From: Sphingomonas adhaesiva | GTDB lineage: Bacteria > Pseudomonadota > Alphaproteobacteria > Sphingomonadales > Sphingomonadaceae | Assembly: GCF_002374855.1 (NCBI RefSeq) | Contig: NZ_NWVC01000002.1 | Span: 124,001-188,000, forward strand | DNA length: 64,000 nucleotides | Direction of reading: 5' to 3' | Shown: positions 52,785 to 62,333 of the stretch, one piece after another | Position numbering within the stretch: the first letter of the stretch is position 1 | How the letters are laid out: each line of letters opens with the position of its first letter | Program-made: the position numbers and the translations under genes | Notes under the pieces: generated by a model | The model's input: the letters and a program-made list of their open reading frames with translations, nothing else | Told to the model about the DNA's origin: nothing | Database searches by the model: none

Positions 52785-54554
52785 TCACGCCGCCAGCGCG
52801 CGTTCCTCGGGCGCGGCGGCCAGCGTCAGCGTCGCGGTCGCGCCCTGCCCCGGCCCGGCGCTGTCCAGCCGCAGCGATCCGTCCATCGCCGCCATCGAAT
52901 TGGCACACCAGTGCAGCCCCAGCCCGCCGGATTTGTGGGCGCGCGTCGAAAAGCCGCGCTGGAACAGCGTCGCGCCGATCGCCGGGTCGAAGCCCTCGCC
53001 ATCGTCGGCGATGCGCAGTTCCACCGTGTCGCCGCGCTCGGTCAGCGACACCGCGATCGTTCCCGGCACGCGCCCCGATGCGGCGATCGCCTCCGCGGCA
53101 TTGGCGAACAGATTGCCGATCACCTGGCTCAGGATCACGCGATTGGCGCGCACCGCGCACGGCGTCGCCGGATAGCTGAACGCAATGTCGCCGCTGCCCG
53201 CGTAGCGCGCGATCGCGGCATTCTGCGCGACGATCGCGGTCAGGTCGCATGGCGCCAGATGCGGTCGCTCATGCGCCGCCGCCTGCTGCGCGCCGATGAT
53301 GTCCAGGACATGACGCAGCGCGCTGCGGCCGATCGCCGTCCGCTCCGCCTGCGCCGCGCGCGCCTCGTCCAGCGCCGTCACCGCCTGCGCGACGAACGCC
53401 GCCAGCCGCGCGCGTCGTTCCTCCGGCACCTGCTTCCCGGCAAGTTCGCCGACCGCACGCAGCACCATCGCCGGATCGACCGGGGCGCCGCGCGCCTCGT
53501 CATGGCTCAGCACCGTGCTGACCGGGGACAGCGCGTTGCGGACATTGTGCATCACCGCCACCGCGCTTTCCGACCGACCGAGCGCGAAGCTCTGCACCTC
53601 GTTCTGCTCGCGCAGGTCGTGCAGCTGGCGCAGCATCGCGTTGAAGCTGCGCCCCAGCGCGCCGATTTCGTCGCGGCGCCCGTCGTCGCGCAGCGGCGCC
53701 AGCGATCCGCTGACGCGCACCCGCTCCATATGCCGCTCGACCAGCGCCAGCGGCGCCAGCACCTGCTCGCCGATCATCCGGCGCAGCATCGTCAGCACCA
53801 GCAGCAGCAGCAGCACCGATCCCCCGATCGCCAGCAACAAGAGCCGGCGGCCCAGCGTGGTGATGTCGCGCGCCACGCCGAAGCGCACCTGCGCCACCGC
53901 GCGCCCGTCCGGCCCCGCCACCGCCACCGCCGCGCTCGGCGCGGCGGGCGCTGCCCCTCCCGTGTCGATGGTCATCGCCGCGCCCAGCCGTGCCGACAGC
54001 CGCGCCGCGGTCAGCCGCCGCGCGATCACCACCTGCCCGCGCGGCGCACCGCTCCCGTCGGCCCGCCGCACCGGCGCAACGCCCACCGCCGCCACCGTGT
54101 CACCGATCCGCAGGTAGAAGCCCTGCGGCGCCGCGCGCGGCGTCACGCCGGCCAGCGCCCGCCCCCACGCCTTTGGCCCCTGCGCGCGCAGCAACCGGAC
54201 GCGCCCGTCCACGATCACCGCCACCGCGTCGACATCCATATCCGTCGCCGCCGCCGTGGCCAGCGCGCCGGGTGCCGCACCGGGCGCCAGCGCGTGATAC
54301 AAGGTGTCGGAACGGCCGCGATCCTTCGCGCCATGCGCCATCTGCCGCGCCAGATCGTCCAGCGCGGCGCGGACATGCGCGGCCTGCGTCTGCGTCGCCT
54401 GCCGCTCCAGCGTGCCGAAGCTGGGCACCAGCACGCTCGCCAGCAGCAGCGCGGCGCCCAGCGCGCCAGCGACGCCGACCGCGGTCAGCATTAGCACCAG
54501 CTTGGCGCCCAGCGACGCGGGCGTGCGCCACGCGCGCAGCGCCGCGCTCGCCAT
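52785..54554 (-). CDS. Sensor histidine kinase with HAMP domain
   Basis: 589 residues from ATG 54554, overlapping the stop of the preceding GGDEF-EAL gene (TGATG). Two membrane helices (near residues 22-44 and about 255-278) bracket a roughly 200-residue periplasmic domain; HAMP follows (LAPLALVERHMERV). The phosphoacceptor region is MHNVRNALSPVSTVL, a form seen in a minority subgroup with HN-x-x-NAL. The ATPase domain is intact: N-box NLFANAAEAI, G1 DDGEGFD, F-box and G2 HKSGGLGLHW. It probably phosphorylates the receiver of its operon partner. Confidence 0.9.
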   Translation of the reverse strand: MASAALRAWRTPASLGAKLVLMLTAVGVAGALGAALLLASVLVPSFGTLERQATQTQAAHVRAALDDLARQMAHGAKDRGRSDTLYHALAPGAAPGALATAAATDMDVDAVAVIVDGRVRLLRAQGPKAWGRALAGVTPRAAPQGFYLRIGDTVAAVGVAPVRRADGSGAPRGQVVIARRLTAARLSARLGAAMTIDTGGAAPAAPSAAVAVAGPDGRAVAQVRFGVARDITTLGRRLLLLAIGGSVLLLLLVLTMLRRMIGEQVLAPLALVERHMERVRVSGSLAPLRDDGRRDEIGALGRSFNAMLRQLHDLREQNEVQSFALGRSESAVAVMHNVRNALSPVSTVLSHDEARGAPVDPAMVLRAVGELAGKQVPEERRARLAAFVAQAVTALDEARAAQAERTAIGRSALRHVLDIIGAQQAAAHERPHLAPCDLTAIVAQNAAIARYAGSGDIAFSYPATPCAVRANRVILSQVIGNLFANAAEAIAASGRVPGTIAVSLTERGDTVELRIADDGEGFDPAIGATLFQRGFSTRAHKSGGLGLHWCANSMAAMDGSLRLDSAGPGQGATATLTLAAAPEERALAA

Positions 54555-56425
54555 CAGCCGTGCGTTCCCGTCGCCACCGCGCGCACCGGCGACAGCCAGC
54601 GGCGATGCGCCAGGTCCAGCGCCGCCGCCGGCGCGACCGGGCGGGAGAAATGATAGCCCTGCAGATGGCTGGCGCCCGCGGCGCGCAGCAGGTCGACCTG
54701 CGCGCGCGTCTCGACCCCCTCGGCGATCACCCCCAGCCCCAGTGACTGCGCCAGATGGATGATCGACCGCACGATCGCCATCGACTCGCGCTCGCGCGGC
54801 ATCCCGTCGATGAAGCTGCGGTCGATCTTCAGTACGTCCAGCGCGAAGGTGCGGATGTTGTAGAGCGAAGAATAGCCGGTGCCGAAATCGTCCAGCGCGA
54901 TCCGGAACCCCAGCGCGCGCAACCGGTTCAGCGTCTCCGCCGCGCGATCGGCATCGTCGAAGATCGCGGTTTCCGTGATCTCGATCTGCACGCGTTCGGG
55001 CGCGATCCCGGCGGCAGCGACCTTCTGCGCGATATCGTCGACGAAGTGCGGGCGGCGGAACTGGCGCGGGCTGAAGTTGATCGACACATATTGCCCCGGC
55101 CACGTCGCCAGCGCCGCCAGGCTGCGATCCAGCACCCAGTCGCCCAGTTCGTGGATCAGGTTGCTCTCCTCGGCGATCGGGACGAACACCGCCGGGCTGA
55201 TCGGGCCGTGGTCCTCGGTCTGCCAGCGCAGCAGCGCCTCGAACCCGACGATTTCGTGCCGCGCGCCGGTGACGATCGGCTGATAGACCATCGACAGTTC
55301 GTCGCGCGCGATCGCCTGCGACAGCCCGGTCTCGATCCGGCGGCGCAGGCGCACATCCTCGTCCAGCCGCGCATCGAACGCGCAGGCGCGGCCCCGCCCC
55401 TGCCGCTTGGCCTCGTACAGCGCCAGGTCCGCGCGGCGCAGCAGGTCGCCGGGATCGCCGCGCCCGTCGGCCATCACCAGCCCGATCGACGCGGCCCCCT
55501 CGACGCAATGGCCATAGATGGTCTGCGGGGTGGCACAGGCCGCCACCAGCCGCTGCGCCACGCCCAGCGCCGCGGCCTGGTCCTCCGCCTCGAACAGCAG
55601 CCCGAATTCGTCGCCGCCCAGCCGCGCGACCGTCCCGCCCGTGGGTATCCCGTCGTTCAGGATCGCGCAGATCGCGCGCAGCAGCGCGTCGCCCGCCATA
55701 TGGCCCAGCGTGTCGTTGACCGACTTGAACCGATCCAGGTCCATCATCGCCACCGCGAAGCCCGCGCCGCCCACGCGCACCCGGTCGGCCAGCGCGCGCT
55801 GGAACGCGAAGCGGTTGGGCGCGCCGGTCAGCGTATCGTGGCTGGCGATGTGCAGCGCGCGGCTTTCCTTGGCGGCCAGTTCAATCGTCTGCTGTTCCAG
55901 CATCAGCACGTGATGCGCCAGCGCCGCGCGCGTCGCGGCCAGCGCGCGGTCGTTTTCCCACCGCTGGACCAGCGCGGTCGCGGTCTGCACCACCTCGGCG
56001 ACCTCGAACGGCTTGGCGATGTAGAAGATCTTGTCCGCCGGCCCGGCCACGCGGCTGATCTCCACCGGCGAGAAATCGGAATAGCCGGTGACGATCACCA
56101 GGTTGATCTCGGGATCGAGCGCACGGATGCGCCGCGCGGTTTCGCGCCCGTCGATGCCCGGCGGCATCCGCACGTCGATGAACGCCACCTGGAACGGCGC
56201 GCCCGCCGCGATCGCCTGCTCGACCGCCGCCACCGCGTCCAGTCCCTGCACGTGATAGGTCACGTCGAACGCAGGGGGCGCGGCCTCCGCGTCGCGCGCG
56301 GCGGCGTCCGCGAACAGATCGGCGGCCATCGCCGACAACGCGCCCTGCGCGGCGGCGGGCGGGGCGAAGCTCAACCGGTAGCTTTCATGGACCAGCGGCT
56401 CGTCGTCCACGATCAAGATGCGCAT
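54554..56425 (-). CDS. Response regulator with GGDEF and EAL domains
   Basis: 623 residues from ATG 56425. The receiver domain (residues 1-150) has ILIVDDEPLVHESY, the phosphoacceptor in FIDVRMPPGIDG, ITGY-like VTGYSD and AKPFEV; it carries a 45-residue Ala-rich insertion after the first helix. GGDEF domain with intact RLGGDEF; EAL domain with FEALLRW, EITETAIF, DDFGTGYSSLYNI, KIDRSF and AEGVET. Cyclic-di-GMP metabolism is thereby coupled to the adjacent histidine kinase. Confidence 0.93.
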   Translation of the reverse strand: MRILIVDDEPLVHESYRLSFAPPAAAQGALSAMAADLFADAAARDAEAAPPAFDVTYHVQGLDAVAAVEQAIAAGAPFQVAFIDVRMPPGIDGRETARRIRALDPEINLVIVTGYSDFSPVEISRVAGPADKIFYIAKPFEVAEVVQTATALVQRWENDRALAATRAALAHHVLMLEQQTIELAAKESRALHIASHDTLTGAPNRFAFQRALADRVRVGGAGFAVAMMDLDRFKSVNDTLGHMAGDALLRAICAILNDGIPTGGTVARLGGDEFGLLFEAEDQAAALGVAQRLVAACATPQTIYGHCVEGAASIGLVMADGRGDPGDLLRRADLALYEAKRQGRGRACAFDARLDEDVRLRRRIETGLSQAIARDELSMVYQPIVTGARHEIVGFEALLRWQTEDHGPISPAVFVPIAEESNLIHELGDWVLDRSLAALATWPGQYVSINFSPRQFRRPHFVDDIAQKVAAAGIAPERVQIEITETAIFDDADRAAETLNRLRALGFRIALDDFGTGYSSLYNIRTFALDVLKIDRSFIDGMPRERESMAIVRSIIHLAQSLGLGVIAEGVETRAQVDLLRAAGASHLQGYHFSRPVAPAAALDLAHRRWLSPVRAVATGTHG

Positions 56426-56638
56426 GTGTCCCGCCGGCCCTCGCTTGCACGGCCATGCGCCCCCCGCGCGGCCGGATGACCAGGGGGTAAGCGAGGAGGG
56501 TTAAACGGACGTTAGCGAAACGATCCGCTCCGAAACGGACCCGAACGCCGCGCATCGCGCTGAAAAAAAGCAAAAATAGACCAAAGTCGAAAGCGAATGG
56601 TAACGGTTGTTGACCCATTGTCGTCGCGAGAGGTGATC

Positions 56639-57151
56639 ATGCCGCAGCAGGACGAAGACAGTCGGATCGCAACACTGAGGAGTTACGCCGTGCTCGACAC
56701 GCCGCCCGATCCCGCCATGGAGCGGCTGGTGCACGACATCGCCGCCACCTTCCGCGTGCGCAAGGCGGTGATCTCGTTCATCGATGAAGGGCGCCAGTGG
56801 TACAAGGCGCGCGTCGGCGTGGCGGTCGACCATGTGCCCCGCGCCATATCCTTCTGCACCCACAGCATCGGCACCGACGCGGTGACGGTGGTGCCCGATG
56901 CGCGGCTCGATCCGCGGTTCCGCGACAATCCCTTCGTCACCGACGGCGAGGGCGTGCGCTTCTACGCCGCCGCACCGATCAAGACGCTCAACCGTGCGCG
57001 AATCGGCACGGTGTGCGTGTTCGACAGCACGCCGCGCGACGGGCTGACCTCGCTGGAGGCGCTGCGCCTGTCGGGCTATGCCGCGCGCGTGGCGGAAATG
57101 CTGGAGCAGGACCGCGCCCGCGCGCGGGCGGCGGCCCACCCCGCCCGCTGA
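56639..57151 (+). CDS. GAF domain protein
   Basis: 170 residues from ATG 56639 with a GAGAGG ribosome binding site; an upstream in-frame start at 56597 is less likely. One GAF domain (about residues 25-155) contains FRVRKAVISFIDEGRQWYKA, ISFCTHSIGTDAVTVVPDARLDPRFRDNPFV shared by small GAF sensors, and APIKTLNRARIGTVCVFD. There is no output domain, so it may sense a ligand for a partner. It is divergent from the receiver-GGDEF-EAL gene; the 213-base gap (56426-56638) shows no gene. Confidence 0.85.
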   Translation: MPQQDEDSRIATLRSYAVLDTPPDPAMERLVHDIAATFRVRKAVISFIDEGRQWYKARVGVAVDHVPRAISFCTHSIGTDAVTVVPDARLDPRFRDNPFVTDGEGVRFYAAAPIKTLNRARIGTVCVFDSTPRDGLTSLEALRLSGYAARVAEMLEQDRARARAAAHPAR

Positions 57152-57159
57152 TCGTCCGG

Positions 57160-58104
57160 TCAGCCCGCGGCGATCGCCGCGGGGGAGCGCCGATCCGCCA
57201 GCGCCATCTGTCCCAGCACCACCGCGCCCAGCGGCCCGGCGTTGCCGCCGAGCGCGGCGGGCACGATGAACGTGTCCATGTCGGCGACCTCCGGCAGCGC
57301 GACATAGCCGTTGAGCGACGCCGCCGTCGCCGCGCGCAGTCGCGGCAGCAGGTGCGGATTACCGACCATCACCCCGCCGCCCAGCACGATCCGGCGCGGC
57401 ACGCCGGTCAGCGTCAGCGTCGCGAACAGCGTCGCCAGCGCATGCACCACCGTGTCCCAGGCGGGATGATCCTGGGGCAGGTCCTCACCCTTGATCCCGG
57501 TGCGCGCCGCGATCGCCGGACCGGCCGCCAGCCCCTCGACACAAGCGCCGTGATAGGGGCAGGCGCCCGGCCAGTCGTCACCGGGCAGGCGCGGCGGGCG
57601 GATATGCCCGAATTCGGAATGGGTCAGCCCGTCCACCGGGCGGCCGTGCGCGATCATCCCCGCGCCGACGCCCGTACCGACCGTGACATAGGCCAGCTCG
57701 CCCAGCCCGTGGCCCGCGCCCCAGCGCGCCTCCGCCATCGCCGCACCGACGACGTCGCTGTGGAACCCCACCGGCACGCCGTAGCGCGCGCCCAGGCGGC
57801 GGGCGACGTCGGTATGCGCCCAGCCCGGCTTCGGCGTGGAGGTAATCTTGCCGTAATCGCCCGATTCGGGATCGATCGACACCGGGCCGAAACTGGCGAT
57901 GCCGATCGCGGCGAACCCGCGCCATGCGTCCAGCGCCGCTTCCAGCGCGGGCAGCGTCTCGTCAGGGTGGGTGGTCGGAACGCGGACCTCCTCCAAAATG
58001 CGATCCGGCCCGCTGGACAGGATCGCGATACACTTGGTCCCGCCCAGTTCCACCCCGGCGATCAGCGGCGCCTCCCCCGTGGTCGTCGTCGTCGTTACGG
58101 ACAC
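57160..58104 (-). CDS. ROK-family fructokinase
   Basis: 314 residues from GTG 58104, directly after the marR stop. ATP and sugar motifs: AGVELGGTKCIAIL (residues 16-29), FGPVSIDPESGDYG, VTVGTGVGAGM and the zinc motif HIRPPRLPGDDWPGACPYHG ending CVEG, with the HGAC spacing typical of ROK fructokinases. Expected to phosphorylate fructose. Downstream of a MarR gene, possibly cotranscribed. Confidence 0.9.
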   Translation of the reverse strand: MSVTTTTTTGEAPLIAGVELGGTKCIAILSSGPDRILEEVRVPTTHPDETLPALEAALDAWRGFAAIGIASFGPVSIDPESGDYGKITSTPKPGWAHTDVARRLGARYGVPVGFHSDVVGAAMAEARWGAGHGLGELAYVTVGTGVGAGMIAHGRPVDGLTHSEFGHIRPPRLPGDDWPGACPYHGACVEGLAAGPAIAARTGIKGEDLPQDHPAWDTVVHALATLFATLTLTGVPRRIVLGGGVMVGNPHLLPRLRAATAASLNGYVALPEVADMDTFIVPAALGGNAGPLGAVVLGQMALADRRSPAAIAAG

Positions 58105-58548
58105 TCAGTCTTCCTCCTGCGCGGCGGCGTCGATCCGCCGCAGCATCTGCGTGAACTGTTCCAGCTCGGCGGCATCGAACCGGCCGAAGATGCGGCGCTC
58201 CAACTCGATCGCCTTGGGCGCGATCTGCGCGTACAGCGCCTGCCCCGCCTCGCTCAGCATAAGATGGTGCGATCGCCGGTCGGCATGATTGGGGCTGCGC
58301 TCCAGCAGCCCGCGCGCGGTCAGCGCGATCGCGGCGCGGCTGACCGTCACCTTGTCCATCCGGCTGCGCTCGCCCAACTGCGCCTGGGTGATCGGCGCAT
58401 GTTCGGCGATCAGCGCGATCAGCCGCCATTCCGGGATCGTCAGCCCGAACAGCGCGTCATAGGCACGCGCTATCCGGTCGCTGACGCGGTTCGACGTGAC
58501 CGACAGCAGGTACGGCAGGAAACGGTCGAGATGCAGGCGATCGGCCAT
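58105..58548 (-). CDS. MarR-family transcriptional regulator
   Basis: 147 residues from ATG 58548. The winged helix-turn-helix includes ITQAQLGERSRMDKVTVSRA and the wing ERSPNHADRRSHHLMLSEAG, with the conserved D-R-R of MarR proteins. Dimerisation helices lie at both ends. It is divergent from the alpha/beta hydrolase gene (108 bases apart), so it may regulate that gene as well as the fructokinase gene that follows. Confidence 0.92.
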   Translation of the reverse strand: MADRLHLDRFLPYLLSVTSNRVSDRIARAYDALFGLTIPEWRLIALIAEHAPITQAQLGERSRMDKVTVSRAAIALTARGLLERSPNHADRRSHHLMLSEAGQALYAQIAPKAIELERRIFGRFDAAELEQFTQMLRRIDAAAQEED

Positions 58549-58656
58549 GGGGAGCGAACCGCTATCACGAGTAGCCACGCAGCGGAACCGCCCCCGCAAT
58601 GTTGCATTAAGATGACATCGGCCAGATAATGCGCGGCTGACCGGACGGAGGAGGCG

Positions 58657-59565
58657 ATGGCGCGGGTTCACGCAAACGGGATTGAGATCGAGTATGAGGA
58701 AACCGGGCCGAAGGACGGGCCGGCTATGTTGCTCATCATGGGTCTGGGCGCGCAGCTCGTGCGGTGGCCGCTGTCGATGGTGGAGGCGCTGGCCGAACGC
58801 GGCTACCGCGTCATCCGCTTCGACAATCGCGACGTCGGCCTGTCGACCAAGCTGGACGAGGCGGGCGTCCCCAACGTCATGTGGACTGCGGTGCAGCGCC
58901 AGTTCGGGCGTGTGCCGGCCGTCCCCTACACTCTGACGGACATGGCCGCCGACACGGTCGGGCTGATGGACGCGCTGTCGATCCCGCGGGCACATGTCGT
59001 CGGCGCGTCGATGGGCGGGATGATCGCGCAGTTGGTCGCCGCCGGCTGGCGCGACCGCGTCGATACGCTCACCTCGATCATGTCGACCACCGGCCACCCC
59101 ACCTGCTCGCGCCCGACGATGCGCACCACCGCGCTGCTGCTGCGTCACCCGCGCGGCGACGATCTGGAGGCGATCGTCGCGCACGGCACGCTGGCCGGCC
59201 GCGCGGTCGGCGGGCGCTTCCCGATAGAGGAAGGGCTGATGGCGGAACGGATCCGCAGCGAAACGCTGCGCAACCGCTGTGCCGGCGGCTTCGTGCGCCA
59301 GATGGCGGCGATCGTCGCCGACGGCGACCGCACCGCCCGCCTGCGCACCATCACCACGCCGACGCTGGTGATCCACGGCACCGACGATCCATTGGTCCCC
59401 TGCACCGGCGGCCGCCAGACGGCGCAGGCAATCCCCGGCGCGCGGCTGATGGAGATCGACGGCATGGGCCACACCCTGCCCCCGCCGCTGATCGCACCGA
59501 TCGTCGACGCGATCGACACCCACGCACGCACCGCGCCGTCCGCCCCGGTCGCGCGGGCGGCGTGA
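58657..59565 (+). CDS. Alpha/beta hydrolase
   Basis: 302 residues. Nucleophile elbow GASMGGMIAQ with Ser near residue 117, oxyanion region LLIMGLGAQL, the acid in HGTDDPLVP and the His in MGHTLPPPL. The sequence VIRFDNRDVGLSTKLDEAG places it in the group of aclacinomycin-methylesterase-like and proline iminopeptidase-like hydrolases. Substrate unknown. The GTGA overlap with the next gene indicates an operon. Confidence 0.9.
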   Translation: MARVHANGIEIEYEETGPKDGPAMLLIMGLGAQLVRWPLSMVEALAERGYRVIRFDNRDVGLSTKLDEAGVPNVMWTAVQRQFGRVPAVPYTLTDMAADTVGLMDALSIPRAHVVGASMGGMIAQLVAAGWRDRVDTLTSIMSTTGHPTCSRPTMRTTALLLRHPRGDDLEAIVAHGTLAGRAVGGRFPIEEGLMAERIRSETLRNRCAGGFVRQMAAIVADGDRTARLRTITTPTLVIHGTDDPLVPCTGGRQTAQAIPGARLMEIDGMGHTLPPPLIAPIVDAIDTHARTAPSAPVARAA

Positions 59566-60209
59566 CCGCGCCGGCAATCCGGCTCGATATCGTCTCCGAC
59601 ATCGTCTGCCCGTGGTGTGCGATCGGGCTGGCGGCGGTGGAACAGGCGGTCGCGCGGCTGGACGGCGCGGCCGAGGTAACGCTCGCCTTCCACCCGCTGG
59701 AGCTCAACCCCGGCCTGCCGCCGGAGGGGGAGAAGATCGCCGACAATCTCGCGCGCAAATACGGCGCCGGCCCCGATCAGGCGCGCGCCGCCGGCGACCG
59801 CATCCGCGCCGCCGCCGCCGAACTGGGCGTCGACATGCGCGGCCGGTCGGACCGGCTGTACGATACGTTCGACGCGCACCGCCTGCTCCACTGGGCGGGG
59901 ACGATCGGCGCCCAGCTGCCGCTCAAAAAGGCGCTGCTCGCGCGCTATTTCGCGAAGGGGCAGAATGTCTCCGACCCCGATGTGCTGGTCGGTGCCGCCG
60001 CCGATGCGGGCCTCGACACTGACGAAGCGCACGCGGTGCTGGCGGAGGGGCGCTTCGCCGGGGACGTGCGCGCGGCCGAAAACTATTGGCGCGGCGAAGG
60101 CGTGCTGTCGGTGCCGACGCTGGTCCTCGACGGTCGCTACGCCATTCCCGGCGCGCAAAGCGTCGAGCGGCTGGAACGCGCGCTGCGCCGTCGCCTGACG
60201 GACGCCTGA
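59562..60209 (+). CDS. DsbA-family oxidoreductase (FrnE-like)
   Basis: 215 residues from GTG 59562. Thioredoxin fold with active-site Cys pair in SDIVCPWCAIGLAAVEQA, followed by FHPLELNPGLPPEG and a helical insertion with FDAHRLLHWAG. The C-terminal VPTLVLDGRYAIPGAQS holds the cis-Pro. No signal peptide, so a cytoplasmic FrnE-type protein involved in thiol redox or polyketide-like isomerisation is likely. Cotranscribed with the hydrolase. Confidence 0.92.
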   Translation: MTAPAIRLDIVSDIVCPWCAIGLAAVEQAVARLDGAAEVTLAFHPLELNPGLPPEGEKIADNLARKYGAGPDQARAAGDRIRAAAAELGVDMRGRSDRLYDTFDAHRLLHWAGTIGAQLPLKKALLARYFAKGQNVSDPDVLVGAAADAGLDTDEAHAVLAEGRFAGDVRAAENYWRGEGVLSVPTLVLDGRYAIPGAQSVERLERALRRRLTDA

Positions 60210-60287
60210 TCCCCCTTGCGGCATCGCCGCGCGGCGCGCCATGATCGGCCCGCCGCACCGACAGGATGGTGCGTCCGGGGGGACCAC

Positions 60288-62198
60288 ATGACCATCAGCC
60301 GCTTCCTGCTCACCGCGCTGTGCGCGACCTGCCTCGTCCCCGCGACGGCCGCCCCCGCACATCAGGCGGAGGACGAACGCCCGGCCCAGCTGCGCCCGGT
60401 GCCCGCCCCGGACGCCGACTTCACGCGCCGCACCGTCGAGATTCCGATGCGCGACGGCGTGACGCTCCATACCGTCATCCTCATCCCCAACGGCGCGAAG
60501 GACGCCGGCATCCTCCTCACCCGCACGCCCTATGATGCGGAGGGGCTAACCCGCCACGCCGACAGCGGGCGGATGGCCAGCGTGCTGCAGGGCTATGACA
60601 ATGCCGCCGACGTGATCGCGGCGGGCGGCTATATCCGCGTGGTGCAGGACGTGCGGGGCAAATACGGCTCGGGCGGCACATATATGATGAACCGGGCGCT
60701 CGCCGGGACGGATGCCAATTCCACGGCGGTCGATCACGCCACCGACACCTGGGACACGATCGACTGGCTGGTGAAGAACCTGCCGCAGTCGAACGGGCGC
60801 GTCGGAATGATCGGCATCAGCTACGACGGGTTCACGACGCTGATGGGGCTGGTCGGCGCGCATCCCGCGCTGAAGGTCGCGGTGCCGATGAACCCGATGG
60901 TCGACGGCTGGCGCGGCGACGACTGGTTCCACAACGGTGCCTTCCGCCTCAACAGCCTGCCCTATTTCTTCAACCAGGAGGCATCGCGGGACGGCAGCGC
61001 GAAATGGCAATCCTCCACCTATGACGATTACGACGTGCAGATGCGCGCCGGATCGGCCGGCGCGCTGGCACAGGCGCACGGGCTGGATCAGGTCGGCATC
61101 TGGCGGAAGGTCGCCGACCACCCGGCCTATGACGCCTATTGGCAGGATCAGGCGATGGACCGGGTGCTCGCGCGGCGCGGGTCGGACGTGCCGACCATGC
61201 TGGTTCACAGCCTGTGGGATCAGGAGGATATCTACGGCGCGATGGCCGTCTATCGCGCACTGCGCGCGAAACCGGCGATGCGCGGCAAGCTGTTCCTGTC
61301 GATCGGCCCGTGGTTCCACGGGCAGGGGATCGGCAACGGCAACCGGCTGGGCGCGATCGACTGGGACGCGGACACCGCGAAGCAATGGCGCCGCGACGTG
61401 CTGGCCCCGTTCCTGGCGCATTATCTGAAGGATGCGGCGATGGACGTGGCGCCCGTCACCGCCTTTCAAAGCGGCACCAACCGCTGGCAGCGGCTGGGCA
61501 GCTGGCCGTCCGGCGAAGGACGCACGCGGCTGTACCTGCGCCCCGGCATGACGCTGGGCTTCGATGCCGCGCCCGGGAAAGACGTGGCCGATTACGTCTC
61601 CGATCCCGCGGTGCCGGTCACCTACCAGCCGCGCCCCGTCCCCGCGCTCGGCTATGGCGACAACAATCCGTGGCCGACGTGGCTGACCGGCGACCAGCGC
61701 GCGGTGTCGGGGCGCCCCGACGTCCTCACCTTCACCGGCCCGGTCCTGACGAAGCCGCTGGCGATCGCGGGGGAGCCGGTCGTCCACCTCACCGCCGCGA
61801 CCACCGGCACCGACAGCGACTGGGTGGTCAAGCTGATCGACGTCTATCCCGACGAAGTGCCCGAAACGCCCGCCATGGGCGGCTATCAGCTGGCGGTGGC
61901 GATGGACATCTTCCGCGGCCGCTATCGCGAATCGCTGGCACAGGCGCGCGCGATCACGCCGGGCCGCGCGTTGCCCTATACCTTCGCATTGCCCACCGCG
62001 AACCACGTCTTCCTGCCCGGTCACCGCATCATGGTGCAGGTCCAGTCCAGCTGGTTCCCGCTCTACGACCGCAACCCGCAGACGTTCGTGCCGAACATCT
62101 TCTTCGCGCGCCCCGGCGACTATCGAGCGGCGAATCAGTCGATCACCATCGCCGGCGCGCAGGCCAGCTACATCAGCCTGCCGACGGAAAAAGACTGA
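60288..62198 (+). CDS. Secreted CocE/NonD-family hydrolase (alpha-amino-acid ester hydrolase type)
   Basis: 636 residues from ATG 60288. Signal peptide MTISRFLLTALCATCLVPAT. The alpha/beta domain holds MRDGVTLHTVILIPNGA, VVQDVRGKYGSGG, the Ser nucleophile in MIGISYDGFTTLMG, the Asp in SLWDQEDIYGA and the His in PWFHGQGIGNG. The C-terminal jelly-roll domain (XPP-DAP type) follows from about residue 420. Such enzymes cleave alpha-amino ester or beta-lactam side chains, and in periplasm may act on peptides or esters. Confidence 0.93.
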   Translation: MTISRFLLTALCATCLVPATAAPAHQAEDERPAQLRPVPAPDADFTRRTVEIPMRDGVTLHTVILIPNGAKDAGILLTRTPYDAEGLTRHADSGRMASVLQGYDNAADVIAAGGYIRVVQDVRGKYGSGGTYMMNRALAGTDANSTAVDHATDTWDTIDWLVKNLPQSNGRVGMIGISYDGFTTLMGLVGAHPALKVAVPMNPMVDGWRGDDWFHNGAFRLNSLPYFFNQEASRDGSAKWQSSTYDDYDVQMRAGSAGALAQAHGLDQVGIWRKVADHPAYDAYWQDQAMDRVLARRGSDVPTMLVHSLWDQEDIYGAMAVYRALRAKPAMRGKLFLSIGPWFHGQGIGNGNRLGAIDWDADTAKQWRRDVLAPFLAHYLKDAAMDVAPVTAFQSGTNRWQRLGSWPSGEGRTRLYLRPGMTLGFDAAPGKDVADYVSDPAVPVTYQPRPVPALGYGDNNPWPTWLTGDQRAVSGRPDVLTFTGPVLTKPLAIAGEPVVHLTAATTGTDSDWVVKLIDVYPDEVPETPAMGGYQLAVAMDIFRGRYRESLAQARAITPGRALPYTFALPTANHVFLPGHRIMVQVQSSWFPLYDRNPQTFVPNIFFARPGDYRAANQSITIAGAQASYISLPTEKD

Positions 62199-62225
62199 TT
62201 TGCGGTTAACCTGAGTATTTCGCTT

Positions 62226-62273
62226 ACGGAACAACTTTTTGTTTGTTTTCCGTGGGTTGCACGTTGGTCTAAT
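62226..62273 (+). promoter_or_regulatory. AT-rich leader with hairpin and -10-like element before the surface-protein operon
   Basis: Between 62199 and 62333 the DNA is markedly AT-richer than its surroundings. ACGGAA (62226-62231) pairs with TTCCGT (62248-62253), extended by AAC/GTT past a bulged C, around a T-rich loop. TCTAAT (62268-62273) matches the sigma-70 -10 at five of six positions; a TTGTTT lies at 62243 with 19-base spacing. Tentative promoter for the gene at 62334. Confidence 0.35.
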
Positions 62274-62333
62274 CGTACCGCGGCGTAAGACCGATGGCTA
62301 GATCGCGTTAACCGCGCCGCGGCTTTCTCGCTC

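Noticed and set aside
58584-58603. GGAAC with GTT 12 bases later before the alpha/beta hydrolase gene
   Set aside because: Spacing of 12 is far from the required 16-17.
62204-62312. Two GTTAAC palindromes as CtrA sites
   Set aside because: The spacing does not match TTAA-N7-TTAA and the half-sites lack the full TTAACCAT context.
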